Below, one piece after another: positions 38,534 to 46,882 of a stretch of DNA of 64,000 nucleotides (its first letter is position 1; the number at the start of each line of letters is the position of its first letter). The translations under genes and the position numbers were made by a program. The notes beneath the pieces are model-generated. The model searched no databases. It was not told where the DNA came from and saw only the letters and a list, made by a program, of their open reading frames with translations. Source of the stretch: Sphingomonas ginsengisoli An et al. 2013. Lineage in GTDB: Bacteria; Pseudomonadota; Alphaproteobacteria; Sphingomonadales; Sphingomonadaceae. Location: assembly GCF_009363895.1 (NCBI RefSeq), contig NZ_CP045434.1, positions 124,001 to 188,000 on the forward strand, in the 5' to 3' direction.

Positions 38534-38593
38534 GCTACTCCCTCCTCCCGAGTGAGTAATGGGCGGTCGGTCCCCCTTGGGGCCGGCCGCCCC
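38531..38593 (+). ncRNA. Candidate small RNA with CCUCCUCCC loop at the 3' end of a secreted-protein gene
   Basis: Directly after the stop codon, ACTC (38537-38540) can pair with GAGT (38550-38553), leaving a 9-base loop that is exactly CCTCCTCCC. A 14-bp GC hairpin follows (38561-38574 with 38579-38592, two G-U pairs). The loop is the anti-Shine-Dalgarno motif known from alphaproteobacterial small RNAs with the same loop. No T-run follows the second hairpin, so the end is not defined. Confidence 0.35.
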
Positions 38594-38686
38594 AGTGGTG
38601 CATGGGACCCACCGCCGGCCCTTGCAGATGCCCGCCGCCCGACGGATGATGTGTGGCAGCGGTGATCGCCGCCGGCCTTTCAGGAA

Positions 38687-39106
38687 ATGGGAATGCTCAT
38701 GCGCCGCCAAACCTTGCTTCGCACAATCTTGGCCTGCTCGGTGCTGTGGGGTGGGGCCGCCGAGGCGGCGTCGGTCGCTGGCAAGTGGATCAACCCGTCC
38801 CGGAGCGTGATCATCGACATCAAGCCGAGCGGCGGCCGGCAGATGTGCGGTGTCGTCGTCTGGGCCTCCGAGCAGGCCAAGCGCGACGCCCGGCGCGGCA
38901 CCCCGCACCTCGTCGGCACCCAGCTCCTGACTGGCCTCCACAACACCCCCGACGGCTGGCGCGGTAATTTGTTCGTGCCCGACGTGAACCTGCGCGCCTC
39001 GGCCAAGCTCAGCCTCGAAGGCAATGCGCGCCTCAAGGTGTCGGGATGCAAGGCGGTCTTGTGCAAGACTCAGCTGTGGGCGCGCACCAACCGGTCGCGC
39101 GCCTAA
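38687..39106 (+). CDS. DUF2147-like secreted protein
   Basis: A ~135-139-residue protein with a signal peptide ending near AEAAS. The mature part VAGKWINPSRSVIIDIKPSGGRQMCGVVVWAS resembles the DUF2147 fold (lipocalin-like), including GNLFVPDVN and a Cys pair (SGCKAVLC). Function unknown. In-frame ATGs are at 38687, 38693 and 38699; the last (MRRQTLL) makes the most usual signal peptide. Confidence 0.72.
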   Translation: MGMLMRRQTLLRTILACSVLWGGAAEAASVAGKWINPSRSVIIDIKPSGGRQMCGVVVWASEQAKRDARRGTPHLVGTQLLTGLHNTPDGWRGNLFVPDVNLRASAKLSLEGNARLKVSGCKAVLCKTQLWARTNRSRA

Positions 39107-39124
39107 GGACCTAAACCGCGATCT

Positions 39125-41107
39125 TTAAGCGTCGAGTTCCTCGTCGCTGATCGCGCTCGCCCGCGCCTGGATGAAGGCGAAGCGGTGCTCGGGGTTCTTG
39201 CCCATCAACCGCTCGACCAGATCCTTGACAGGCTGGCGGTCCTCATACTGGCTCGGCAACGTCACCCGCAGCATCGAGCGGGTGGCCGGGTCCATGGTGG
39301 TTTCCTTGAGCTGGTTGGGGTTCATCTCGCCCAAGCCTTTGAAGCGGCTGACCTCGACCTTCTTGCCCTTGAACTCCTTGGCCTCGAGCTCGGTGCGATG
39401 CGCGTCGTCGCGGGCGTAGAGCGTCTTGTTGCCGGCGGTCAGCCGGTAGAGCGGCGGCTGGGCAAGGAAGAGGTGCCCGCGGCGGACCAGCTCGGGCATC
39501 TCCTGGAAGAAGAAGGTCATCAACAGGGTCGCGATGTGCGCCCCGTCGACGTCGGCGTCGGTCATGATGATGATCCGCTCATAGCGCAGCGCCGCCTCGT
39601 CGAACTTGTCCTTAATGCCGCAGCCCAAGGCGAGCTGGAGGTCGGCAATCTCGCTGTTGGCGCGGATCTTTTCGGCGGTCGCGCTGGCGACATTGAGGAT
39701 CTTGCCCCGGATCGGCAGGATCGCCTGAGTCTTGCGGTTGCGCGCCTGCTTGGCGCTCCCGCCCGCGCTGTCGCCCTCGACGATGAACAGCTCGGTCCCC
39801 TCGGGGTCGTCGCTGGCGCAGTCGGTCAATTTGCCGGGCAGGCGCAGCTTGCGCGCGCTGGTGGCGGTCTTGCGCTTGACCTCGCGCTCGGCGCGCCGCT
39901 TCAGCCGCTCGTCCATCCGCTCGATGATCGAGCCCAAGAGCGCGCGGCCGCGGTCCATGTTGTCGGCGAGATAATGGTCGAAATGGTCGCGCACCGCCGC
40001 CTCGACGAAGCGCGCGGCCTCGAGGCTGGTCAGGCGGTCCTTGGTCTGGCTCTGGAAATGCGGATTGCGGATGAAGACGCTGAGCATCAGCTCGACGCCA
40101 TTGAAGACGTCGTCGGGGGTGATGTCCTTCGCGCGCTTGTTGCCGACCAGGTCGCCGAACGCGCGGATGCCCTTCGACAAGGCGGCACGCAGGCCCGCCT
40201 CATGGGTGCCGCCGTCGGGGGTCGGGATGGTGTTGCAATAATAGCTTTCGGCGCCGTCCGAATAGAGCGGCCAGGCGACCGCCCACTCGGCGCTGCCCTG
40301 GCCTTCGGGAAAGTCCTGGCGGCCGGCGAAGGGGACGTTGGTGACGCACGGCCGCTCGCCCAATTGCTCGTTCAAATGGTCGAGCAGCCCGCCGGGGAAT
40401 TGGAAGGTGGCGGTTTCGGGCACGTCGGCCGACGCCAGCGACGGATCGCACTTCCAGCGGATCTCGACCCCGGCGAACAGATAGGCCTTCGAACGGGCGA
40501 GCCGGTAGAGCCGGCCGGGATCGAACAGATTGTCGGACCCGAAGATCTCGGGATCGGGATGGAAGGAGACGCTGGTCCCGCGGCGGTTGGGGGCGGCGCC
40601 AATTTCCTCGAGCGGTCCGGTGGCGGCCCCGCGCGAAAAGACCTGGCGGTAGAGCTTCTTGTCCTTGGCGACCTCGACCACCGTCTCGGTCGACAGGGCG
40701 TTGACCACGCTGACGCCGACGCCGTGGAGACCGCCGGAGGTCGAATAGGCCTTGCCCTCGAACTTGCCGCCCGAGTGGAGCGTGGTGAGGATCACCTCGA
40801 GCGCCGACTGGCCAGGGAACTTGGGATGCGGGTCGACCGGGATGCCGCGGCCGTTGTCGGTAACGGTCAGGCGGTTGCCCGGCTCCAGCGTGACCTCGAT
40901 CCGGCTGGCGTGACCGGCGACCGCCTCGTCCATGCTATTGTCGATCACCTCGGCGGCGAGGTGGTGGAGCGCGCGGGCGTCGGTCCCGCCGATGTACATT
41001 CCGGGACGGCGACGGACGGGCTCGAGCCCCTCGAGCACTTCGATCGCGCTGGCGTCGTAGCTGTCGGGGGTTGGGGTGGCGCTGGATGTGCCGAAAAGGT
41101 CCGTCAT
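39125..41107 (-). CDS. parE: DNA topoisomerase IV subunit B
   Basis: ATPase subunit of topoisomerase IV, which unlinks daughter chromosomes. The GHKL ATP site is EVIDNSMDEAVAG, DNGRGIP and STSGGLHGVGVSVVNALS; the Toprim domain contains IVEGDSAGGSAKQAR and IIIMTDADVDGAHI. The 660 residues and the ending VERLMGKNPEHRFAFIQ distinguish ParE from GyrB, which is longer. The catalytic chain looks intact. ATG 41107 is the start. Confidence 0.96.
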   Translation of the reverse strand: MTDLFGTSSATPTPDSYDASAIEVLEGLEPVRRRPGMYIGGTDARALHHLAAEVIDNSMDEAVAGHASRIEVTLEPGNRLTVTDNGRGIPVDPHPKFPGQSALEVILTTLHSGGKFEGKAYSTSGGLHGVGVSVVNALSTETVVEVAKDKKLYRQVFSRGAATGPLEEIGAAPNRRGTSVSFHPDPEIFGSDNLFDPGRLYRLARSKAYLFAGVEIRWKCDPSLASADVPETATFQFPGGLLDHLNEQLGERPCVTNVPFAGRQDFPEGQGSAEWAVAWPLYSDGAESYYCNTIPTPDGGTHEAGLRAALSKGIRAFGDLVGNKRAKDITPDDVFNGVELMLSVFIRNPHFQSQTKDRLTSLEAARFVEAAVRDHFDHYLADNMDRGRALLGSIIERMDERLKRRAEREVKRKTATSARKLRLPGKLTDCASDDPEGTELFIVEGDSAGGSAKQARNRKTQAILPIRGKILNVASATAEKIRANSEIADLQLALGCGIKDKFDEAALRYERIIIMTDADVDGAHIATLLMTFFFQEMPELVRRGHLFLAQPPLYRLTAGNKTLYARDDAHRTELEAKEFKGKKVEVSRFKGLGEMNPNQLKETTMDPATRSMLRVTLPSQYEDRQPVKDLVERLMGKNPEHRFAFIQARASAISDEELDA

Positions 41108-41180
41108 GATGCGCGGGAACGTATAGGGACCGGGCCGCGTCTGCCAAGCGGCGACTGCGTCGCGCCGCCGGCCTCACGCG

Positions 41181-41984
41181 TCACGGCGCGTGCGGAACGG
41201 TGGCGCTGCCGTGCGACGCCTGGCGGTAGAGCCGCGCCAGCATGACCGAATAGGGCACCAGCACCAGCAATTCGCCAAGCAGGCCGAGCCCCGAAAGCAG
41301 CAGCGCCGCGACGCTCATCGGCTCGGGTTTGCCCAGCGCGAGGATCACCAGCGAGCCGAGCACCGCGCTCAGCGCCAGCGTGACGATCAGCAGCAGGGCG
41401 AGGAATAGCAGCACGAAACCGAGCAGGCGCAGCGTGCGGCCCTTGGTGAGCTGCCAGCTGCGGACCAGCAGCCGGATCGGATTGCCGCCCTCGGCCGCGG
41501 CGATCGAGACCGCAAACTGGAGGCGGGCGAGGATCACCACGCCGATCACCAGCCCGGCGAGGAAGGCGAGCGCGGCGGCGGGGCTCGGCTGCTGCTGCGC
41601 GCTGGTGGCGATCAGCGCCGGGGCCATCAACGCGGTCAGCGGGATAAGCAGCAGGACGGTCGCGCCGAGCACCGCGGGACCGCGCAGCAGCCCCGAGCGG
41701 AGTGCGTCGCCGACCCGCTCGTCGGAATGCAGCGCGAGCTGGGCGATCCCGACCAGCCCGCCGAACCGGGTCCAGGCGATCAGCACCAGCGCGACGAGCA
41801 GGGTCAGCGAGGTCGCGCTCGCGTTCGTCGCGGCCGCGGCCATCGCCGCCGGGCCCATCACGGTGCCGATCAGCAGTTGCGGGAGGACCAGCGTCATCAG
41901 GCCGAGCGGCCAGATCAGCCGCCCGTCGCGGGCAAGGATCGCGCGGGTCTCGTCCCAGGCCGCCGAAAACGACAATTTGCTCAC
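41181..41984 (-). CDS. Multi-pass membrane protein of unknown function
   Basis: A 267-residue protein with about six long hydrophobic segments. It starts [28 protein letters not shown] and has the middle motif [19 protein letters not shown], which resembles glycerophosphodiester-phosphodiesterase-type membrane domains and related uncharacterised families. The start is GTG 41984. It is divergent from lipB and downstream-adjacent to parE. No catalytic residues are visible. Confidence 0.65.
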   Translation of the reverse strand: MSKLSFSAAWDETRAILARDGRLIWPLGLMTLVLPQLLIGTVMGPAAMAAAATNASATSLTLLVALVLIAWTRFGGLVGIAQLALHSDERVGDALRSGLLRGPAVLGATVLLLIPLTALMAPALIATSAQQQPSPAAALAFLAGLVIGVVILARLQFAVSIAAAEGGNPIRLLVRSWQLTKGRTLRLLGFVLLFLALLLIVTLALSAVLGSLVILALGKPEPMSVAALLLSGLGLLGELLVLVPYSVMLARLYRQASHGSATVPHAP

Positions 41985-42097
41985 CCGATCACACTCCCCT
42001 GGCGCAGCGCGCCTTGCTCTGGCCCGCTTATGGTGGCGCGGGCGGGGCGAGGCAACGGCTTGCGGGCGCCGCGCCGACGCGCCACCTGTCGAGCGCG

Positions 42098-42757
42098 ATG
42101 GACTATGACGGGATCGAGTGGCGGGTCAGCGATCGCCTGGTGCCTTATCCGGAGGCGCTGGCGGCGATGGAGGCGCGGGCCAGGGCAATCCGCGAGGAGG
42201 GCGCGCCTGAGCTCGTCTGGCTGCTCGAGCATCCGCCGATGTTCACCGCCGGCACCAGCGCCGACCCGGCTGAATTGTTCAACCCCCAGGGTTTCCCGGT
42301 GTACGAAGCCGGACGCGGCGGGCGCTACACCTACCACGGCCCGGGGCAGCGGGTCGGCTACCTCATGCTCGACCTCGACAAGCGCGGCCGCGACATCCGC
42401 CGCTTCGTCCATTCGCTCGAAGGCTGGATGATCGCCGCGCTCGGCGATGTGGGCGTGGTTGCGCGGCGCGAGCCCGGGCGGATCGGCATTTGGACCGGGA
42501 CCGGCCCTTCCGAGGCCAAGATCGGCGCGATCGGGGTGCGGGTGAAGCGCTGGGTCACGCTCCACGGCTTTGCCATCAACGTGTCGCCGGATTTACATCA
42601 TTTCGGCGGTATCGTGCCGTGCGGAATCGCCGACTTCGGGGTGACCAGTCTCGCGGCCCTCGCAAATAAGGCCGGAACAGCCGAGCTGGACGCGGCGTTA
42701 TGGGCGCACTTGCCTGAATTCCTTGTGGATTTGGGGGAGGCGACGATGCCCTCTTGA
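42098..42757 (+). CDS. lipB: Octanoyl-ACP:protein N-octanoyltransferase LipB
   Basis: Transfers octanoate from ACP to lipoyl domains. The catalytic Cys is in [15 protein letters not shown] and the partner Lys in [33 protein letters not shown] is the substrate-binding block. The 219-residue length fits. ATG 42098 gives the standard start. A small lipoprotein gene follows after 85 bases. Confidence 0.96.
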   Translation: MDYDGIEWRVSDRLVPYPEALAAMEARARAIREEGAPELVWLLEHPPMFTAGTSADPAELFNPQGFPVYEAGRGGRYTYHGPGQRVGYLMLDLDKRGRDIRRFVHSLEGWMIAALGDVGVVARREPGRIGIWTGTGPSEAKIGAIGVRVKRWVTLHGFAINVSPDLHHFGGIVPCGIADFGVTSLAALANKAGTAELDAALWAHLPEFLVDLGEATMPS

Positions 42758-42842
42758 GGGGGGCGTCTAGTCACACTATTGTGCGGGCGATTTGTGACGC
42801 GGGCAAACCGCGCCAGATCGATTTTTCCGAAGGGAGTCTAGA

Positions 42843-43106
42843 ATGCGTGCTCTTATCCTGGTCGCTGGTGCGGCCCTCGCTGTTTCGGCGTGCAGCAGCA
42901 ACACCACTGCGAACAACACCACCGAGGACGTCAACCTCACCACCGACATGAATGCCGGCATGACCGACATGAACGCCGGGATGACCGACATGAACGCGAC
43001 CGACGCGAACATGATGATGAACTCGACCGACGCCAACATGTCGTCGAACATGTCGTCGAACAGCATGACGACCACCACGACGACCAACACCACCAACGCG
43101 ATGTAA
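42843..43106 (+). CDS. Small methionine-rich repeat lipoprotein
   Basis: 87 residues. The signal peptide ends in a lipobox at Cys17 (AVSAC). The mature part is low complexity (Met, Asp, Asn, Thr, Ser, Ala) with 12 methionines in ~70 residues. A seven-residue unit M-T-D-M-N-A-G is repeated (residues ~36-52, encoded by near-identical 21-base repeats starting near 42943), followed by NMMMNSTDANMSSNMSSN and a Thr run. No family is recognised. Met-rich segments can bind Cu(I), which is a possibility only. AAGGGAG before ATG is the ribosome site; a strong terminator follows. Confidence 0.7.
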   Translation: MRALILVAGAALAVSACSSNTTANNTTEDVNLTTDMNAGMTDMNAGMTDMNATDANMMMNSTDANMSSNMSSNSMTTTTTTNTTNAM

Positions 43107-43111
43107 GTCCA

Positions 43112-43142
43112 AACGCCCCCCTCGCAGGGGGCGTTGGCTTTT
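43112..43142 (+). terminator. Rho-independent terminator after the Met-rich lipoprotein gene
   Basis: The stem AACGCCCCC (43112-43120) pairs with GGGGGCGTT (43127-43135) around a 6-base loop, followed by GGCTTTT. It lies 6 bases after the stop codon. Confidence 0.85.
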
Positions 43143-43144
43143 GG

Positions 43145-43177
43145 AGAGGCTGTCGGCATAAGCCGGCAGCCTCTTTT
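43145..43177 (+). terminator. Second hairpin terminator in tandem
   Basis: The arms AGAGGCTGTCGGC (43145-43157) and GCCGGCAGCCTCT (43162-43174) pair with one G-U and are followed by TTT. It starts 3 bases after the first terminator, so read-through into the next lipoprotein gene is doubly blocked. Confidence 0.75.
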
Positions 43178-43200
43178 CGTATGCGGAGCCCTTCCAGCCC

Positions 43201-43560
43201 ATGATCCGGACCTGCCTCATCGCCGTGGCCGCGCTCGCCCTTGCTGCCTGCAACAAGGAACGGGCGGCCGAGGGCAACCAGGCCTTCAGCGACGAGGACT
43301 TCACCAGCCAGGCGATCGTCGCCAACGACGTCACCGCGATCGACGCGGCGACCGGCGACGCGGCCAACATGGCGGCCGACGTGCCCGCCGACGCGGTGCT
43401 CGACAATGGTGACGAAGGCGACGGCGGTGCAGCCCCTGCTCCTACCCAGCGAAGCCCGGCCAAGCCGAAGCGCCCGGCCAGTAGCCAGAGCGATCCATCC
43501 ACCCCGAGCCAGCCGGCCCCGGCGGCACCGGCCGCCGCCACCGGCAATACCGCGGGCTAG
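43201..43560 (+). CDS. Small lipoprotein with Pro/Ala-rich tail
   Basis: 119 residues. The signal peptide has the lipobox LAAC (Cys17). The mature start NKERAAEGNQAFSDEDFTSQAIVANDVTAIDAATGD is acidic. The C-terminal half is a Pro/Ser/Ala/Lys spacer (PAKPKRPASSQ) that could span or contact peptidoglycan. No family recognised. Immediately downstream and convergent is queE, with 4 bases of overlap. Confidence 0.65.
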   Translation: MIRTCLIAVAALALAACNKERAAEGNQAFSDEDFTSQAIVANDVTAIDAATGDAANMAADVPADAVLDNGDEGDGGAAPAPTQRSPAKPKRPASSQSDPSTPSQPAPAAPAAATGNTAG

Positions 43561-44189
43561 GGCAGCCCGACCAGCTTGTGCGCCTGCAGCGTCAGGCGCC
43601 ACTTCGGCCGCGCCATCGCCAGCGCGATCGCCGCCTCGACCGCCGCCGCTCGCTCCGGCCCATCCATCGGCTGGACGAGGAAATTCGCGAAATCCCATCC
43701 TTCTAGCGCGGCCGGGTCGATACCCTCCTGCGGCCAGACCAGCTTCAACTCGTCGCCGGCGCACTGGACGACCTCGGTTCCCGCCTTGGGGCTGACGCAC
43801 AGCCAGTCGAGCCCGGGCAGCGCGGGGAGGGTGCCGTTGCTCTCCATCGCCACTCGGAAGCCGCGCGCGTGCAGCGCATCCAGCAGCGCTGCGTCGAGCT
43901 GGAGCATCGGCTCCCCGCCGGTGATCACCACCAGCCGCTCGGCCCTCCCGGCCCCCCACGTCGACTCGACCTGCGTCGCCAGCGCGTCCGCCTCGGCGAA
44001 CTTGCCCCCGCCAGGCCCGTCGGTGCCGACGAAATCGGTGTCGCAGAAGCGGCATTGGGCAGTGGCGCGATCGGCCTCGCGCCCGCTCCACAAATTGCAA
44101 CCGGCAAAGCGCAGGAACACCGCCCGCGCGCCCGCCTGCACCCCCTCGCCCTGGAGGGTGAGGAAGCATTCCTTGACCGCGTAGCTCAC
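43557..44189 (-). CDS. queE: 7-carboxy-7-deazaguanine synthase QueE
   Basis: Radical-SAM enzyme that forms the deazaguanine core of queuosine. It has the QueE-type cluster motif C-x14-C-x2-C in [22 protein letters not shown], in place of the usual CxxxCxx[13 protein letters not shown] and MESNGTLP follow. Length is 210. The start GTG 44189 overlaps the queC stop (GTGA). The first residues [15 protein letters not shown] are typical. Confidence 0.94.
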   Translation of the reverse strand: MSYAVKECFLTLQGEGVQAGARAVFLRFAGCNLWSGREADRATAQCRFCDTDFVGTDGPGGGKFAEADALATQVESTWGAGRAERLVVITGGEPMLQLDAALLDALHARGFRVAMESNGTLPALPGLDWLCVSPKAGTEVVQCAGDELKLVWPQEGIDPAALEGWDFANFLVQPMDGPERAAAVEAAIALAMARPKWRLTLQAHKLVGLP

Positions 44190-44884
44190 GGCTGGGCGTA
44201 GTGGGTGGGGTCGGGCAGCCCGGCGTCGGCGAAGCCCTTGGCGCGCAGCCGGCAGGCGTCGCATTCGCCGCAGGCGCCGCCGAGCGCGCCCGGATCGTAG
44301 CAGCTGTGGCTGATCCCCGCGTCGAGCCCGAGCCGCGCCGCCTCGCGAGCGATGTCGGCTTTGGTCATCTGCTGCAAGGGCGCGCGAATGGTGAAGCGCT
44401 GGCCCTCCACCCCGGCCTTGGTGGCGAGGTTGGCGAGGTTCTCGAACGCCGAAACGAACTCGGGCCGGCAGTCGGGATAGCCCGAATAGTCGAGCGCATT
44501 GACCCCGACATAAAGGTCGCGCGCGCCGGCCGCCTCGGCCCAGCCGAGTGCGAGGCTGAGAAAGATGGTGTTGCGGGCGGGCACGTAGGTGACCGGAATG
44601 CCCTCGCTCAGCCCATCCTTGGGTACCGCGGTGTCGCTGGTCAGCGCCGAACCACCGAAGCCGGTCAGGTCCATCGGCAGGACGATATGCTGCTCGGCCA
44701 GGTCGGCGGCGATGCGGCGCGCGGCGGCGAGCTCGACCCGGTGGCGCTGGCCATAGTCGATCGTCAGCGCGAGCACGGCGAAGCCCGCCTCACGCGCCAG
44801 TGCGGCGCAGACCATCGAGTCTAGCCCGCCCGAGAGGAGGACGACGGCGCGGCGGCCCGCGGCGGGGGTGGAAACGTCGGTCAT
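44186..44884 (-). CDS. queC: 7-cyano-7-deazaguanine synthase QueC
   Basis: Converts carboxy-deazaguanine to preQ0 with ATP and ammonia. The PP-loop is [10 protein letters not shown], and the zinc-binding cysteines lie in [21 protein letters not shown] near the C-terminus. Also visible are DYGQRHRVE and [17 protein letters not shown] 44884 ([20 protein letters not shown]) is preferred over GTG 44896 upstream. It forms an operon with queE. queD and queF are not in the window. Confidence 0.96.
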   Translation of the reverse strand: MTDVSTPAAGRRAVVLLSGGLDSMVCAALAREAGFAVLALTIDYGQRHRVELAAARRIAADLAEQHIVLPMDLTGFGGSALTSDTAVPKDGLSEGIPVTYVPARNTIFLSLALGWAEAAGARDLYVGVNALDYSGYPDCRPEFVSAFENLANLATKAGVEGQRFTIRAPLQQMTKADIAREAARLGLDAGISHSCYDPGALGGACGECDACRLRAKGFADAGLPDPTHYAQP

Positions 44885-44910
44885 TGCGGCGGCCACTTAG
44901 AGGCGCGCGA

Positions 44911-44942
44911 CCCAAAAAAGAAGGGCCGCCCGAAGGCGGCCC
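44911..44942 (-). terminator. Rho-independent terminator, minus strand
   Basis: On the minus strand GGGCCGCC pairs with GGCGGCCC around a TTCG tetraloop (44923-44942), followed by TTCTTTTTT (44914-44922). The UUCG loop makes it very stable. It ends the DUF3617-like transcript and the candidate small RNA just upstream. Confidence 0.9.
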
Positions 44943-45000
44943 AGGTTCGGGGCAAGCCCGATAGGGAGGAAAGCGTGCCCCGAAGAAGAGACACCCCATT
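44914..45000 (-). ncRNA. Candidate small RNA with CCUCCC-containing loop and own terminator
   Basis: On the minus strand TTCGGGGCA (44984-44976) pairs perfectly with TGCCCCGAA (44954-44946). The 21-base loop between them contains TTTCCTCCCTAT, which can pair with Shine-Dalgarno sequences. A Rho-independent terminator follows immediately. The structure lies in the 3' region of the DUF3617-like gene (stop at 45030). It could be cut from that mRNA or have its own promoter; the 5' end is not defined. Confidence 0.5.
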
Positions 45001-45029
45001 CTCATAATCCCGGAGTGCTAAACAAGAGC

Positions 45030-45425
45030 TTAATGAATGCGACAAGCGTCGGATTTTCTGGCGAATAATGCGGTCTGGAACGGACCGCCGCCATGGATTC
45101 CCTGGATGTCGAGCTTGAGCGAGCGCGGGGTCACCGCGGTCAGTCGGGCCTCGCCGAAGTCGCCGCCCGGACAATTGTAGCGGATCACCGTTTCGCTGCC
45201 CGATTGCGAGAGGATCGTGCGGTGGCACTGGCGCCCGCGTTCCTCCCACTGGGCGAGGGCGGCGAAGTCATGCACGCACAGGCTCACCGCGCGCTCGCCG
45301 GTGGCGCTGCGGCTGACCGACCACAGCCCGGGTTCGAGGCTCTTGAGGGTCGGGCCCGCCACCGCCGCCAGCGCGGCCGCCGGGGCTGCGACGAGGACGA
45401 ACAGTGAAGGCAGGAAACGGCGCAT
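45030..45425 (-). CDS. DUF3617-like secreted protein
   Basis: 131 residues: signal peptide (RRFLPSLFVLVAAPAAALA) and a domain starting LKSLEPGLWSVSRSATGERAVSLCVHDF with further cysteines (RQCHRTIL, YNCPGGDFG, SDACRIH). LEPGLWxV followed by paired cysteines is the pattern of the DUF3617 family, periplasmic proteins of unknown function. ATG 45425 is the start. hslO ends 22 bases upstream. The 3' flank holds the candidate small RNA. Confidence 0.75.
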   Translation of the reverse strand: MRRFLPSLFVLVAAPAAALAAVAGPTLKSLEPGLWSVSRSATGERAVSLCVHDFAALAQWEERGRQCHRTILSQSGSETVIRYNCPGGDFGEARLTAVTPRSLKLDIQGIHGGGPFQTALFARKSDACRIH

Positions 45426-45447
45426 TTCTGCGTATCTTACCACGTCT

Positions 45448-46347
45448 TCAGGCTTGGTCGAAGTGGACCGGGAAACTCGTCGAACAGAATTCACAATCGA
45501 CCCGAATGAGCCCGTCGTCGCCCTTCATCGCCTCACGCTCCTCAGCCGGAAAGCGGGCGATCACCGAGCGAACATAGTCGGGGTTGCAGCGGCAGCCGCG
45601 GCTGAGAGGCTGAAGCGCCAGCGTGCGCACCTCGGGCTCCTCATGGAACAGCCGCCAGACCAGCTCCTCGAGCGGCAGCGCGCGGTCGGTCAGCTCGGCC
45701 TCGCCGACGGTCTGCGCCAGCGCGGCGACATGGTCCCAGTCGGGATGGTCCATCCTGGTGTGCAGCCGCTCGCGCCCGACCTCGCCCTCGGGGAGGTGCT
45801 GGAACAGGATGCCGCCGCCGACCCAGTGGCCGTCCTCGTCCTTGCGCGCGGCCAGGCGAACGATGCTCGGGATCTGCTCGGACTGGCTGAAATAGCTTTG
45901 CGCCGCCTCGGCCAGGCTCGCGCCCTCGAGCGGGACGATGCCCTGATAGCGCTCGTCGGTCGCCGGCTGGTCGAAGGTGATGGCGAGGTAGCCGTGGCCG
46001 AACAGGCTCGCGAGGCTCGGCGTGCGGGCGTCGGCCAGCCGCGCCGGATCGTGGCGGACATAGCCGCGCAGCTCCCCATTCAGATAATCGCACACCAGCA
46101 GGTCGACGATCCCCTCGGTGGTCTGCGCCTGGAGCGTCAGCTGGCCGCCCGGATCCTTGAGCAGCGCGCCGAGCAAGGCGGTCAGGGTCAGCGCCTCGGC
46201 GAGCAACTGCTCGATCTGCGGCGGATAGTCGTGGGCGGAGAGGATGCTGTCGAGCACCGGCCCGAGCCGCGCCGCGCGGCCCCGGGCCGACCGCGAGGGA
46301 ATGGTGACGCCGAGCGCCACGTCGAGAGTCTGGATGTCGGGGGTCAT
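45448..46347 (-). CDS. hslO: Hsp33 redox-regulated chaperone HslO
   Basis: A 299-residue holdase activated by oxidation. The zinc-binding redox switch is the C-terminal pair CRC (in GCRCNPDYV) and CEFC (in DCEFCSTSF). ALTLTALLGALLKDPGGQLTLQ and GGGILFQHLPEG are core family blocks. In related genomes hslO commonly follows argD and argF; here argD is 3 kb away and argF is absent from the window. Confidence 0.95.
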   Translation of the reverse strand: MTPDIQTLDVALGVTIPSRSARGRAARLGPVLDSILSAHDYPPQIEQLLAEALTLTALLGALLKDPGGQLTLQAQTTEGIVDLLVCDYLNGELRGYVRHDPARLADARTPSLASLFGHGYLAITFDQPATDERYQGIVPLEGASLAEAAQSYFSQSEQIPSIVRLAARKDEDGHWVGGGILFQHLPEGEVGRERLHTRMDHPDWDHVAALAQTVGEAELTDRALPLEELVWRLFHEEPEVRTLALQPLSRGCRCNPDYVRSVIARFPAEEREAMKGDDGLIRVDCEFCSTSFPVHFDQA

Positions 46348-46396
46348 ACCGACGAGCAGATAGGAAGCGTGTCCGCCGCCAACAAGCGAGCGGCAA

Positions 46397-46603
46397 TCAG
46401 TCCGCTAAGGGCGCGCTTTCGCTGGCCGCGCGGGCGGCGGCGTTGGCTTCGCGGTGAGCGTTGGTGCGATGCAGGCGCTCGGCCATCGCATCCCATGCCA
46501 GCGCAGCGTTGAGGTTGCGCTCGCGCACGTTGCTCAGCGTCGAGCCTTCGGCCTCGCTGCGGCAATGGGCGGCGCGTTCGGTGTAGAATTCGAGGGTCGA
46601 CAT
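46397..46603 (-). CDS. Short hypothetical protein (68 residues)
   Basis: MSTLEFYTERAAHCRSEAEGSTLSNVRERNLNAAL and following: a helical, Ala/Arg-rich, soluble protein with one cysteine. The opening EFYTERAAHCRSEAE with a downstream conserved Trp resembles short alphaproteobacterial proteins annotated only as hypothetical. ATG 46603 has GGAG upstream. Frame, codon use and isolation between hslO and cspA support a real gene, but no function can be offered. Confidence 0.6.
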   Translation of the reverse strand: MSTLEFYTERAAHCRSEAEGSTLSNVRERNLNAALAWDAMAERLHRTNAHREANAAARAASESAPLAD

Positions 46604-46620
46604 AGGCAGGGCTCCAGGCT

Positions 46621-46665
46621 GGCGGAAAAGCGAAGGGCCCGCCGCGATCGATCGCGGCGGGCCCT
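46621..46665 (-). terminator. Perfect 32-bp palindromic terminator of cspA
   Basis: Positions 46634-46665 are an exact inverted repeat with 16-base halves, AGGGCCCGCCGCGATC and its complement, and no spacer. On the minus strand it is followed by TTCGCTTTT, so it acts as the cspA terminator. Confidence 0.85.
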
Positions 46666-46672
46666 CGATGCG

Positions 46673-46882
46673 TTAGGAAGCGGCCTGGAGGTTGACCGCG
46701 CTGTTGCGTCCGTCCCGGCCCGACTGCAGCTCATACTGAACGCGCTGTTCGCGATCGAGCGTGCGCATGCCGGCGGCTTCAACGGCCGTGATGTGGACGA
46801 AGGCGTCGCCGCTGTTGTCGTCGGGCTGGATGAAGCCATAGCCCTTGTCGGCGTTGAAGAATTTGACGGTGCCGTTGATCAT
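46673..46882 (-). CDS. cspA: Cold-shock protein (CspA family)
   Basis: A 69-residue OB-fold RNA chaperone: MINGTVKFFNADKGYGFIQPDD carries RNP1 (KGYGFI), DAFVHITAV carries RNP2. ATG 46882 is the normal start. The same frame stays open to ATG 47011, which would add 43 residues with a hydrophobic stretch; this is more probably the long 5' leader typical of cold-shock mRNAs. The perfect palindromic terminator follows the gene. Confidence 0.93.
   Translation of the reverse strand: MINGTVKFFNADKGYGFIQPDDNSGDAFVHITAVEAAGMRTLDREQRVQYELQSGRDGRNSAVNLQAAS

Noticed and set aside
35906..38941. Very long open frame (over 1000 codons) on the minus strand, antisense to the ABC transporter genes
   Set aside because: Its translation is Arg/Gly/Asp/His-rich and has no domain; it mirrors the codon bias of the NatA/NatB-like genes, which have full motifs. 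It is a high-GC shadow frame.
39185..41245. 686-codon plus-strand frame antisense to parE
   Set aside because: parE has intact ATPase and Toprim motifs; the antisense frame is compositionally skewed with no domain.
42754..42765. Palindrome CCCTCTTGAGGG at the lipB stop codon
   Set aside because: The loop would be only 2 bases and there is no T-run, so it is not a credible terminator.
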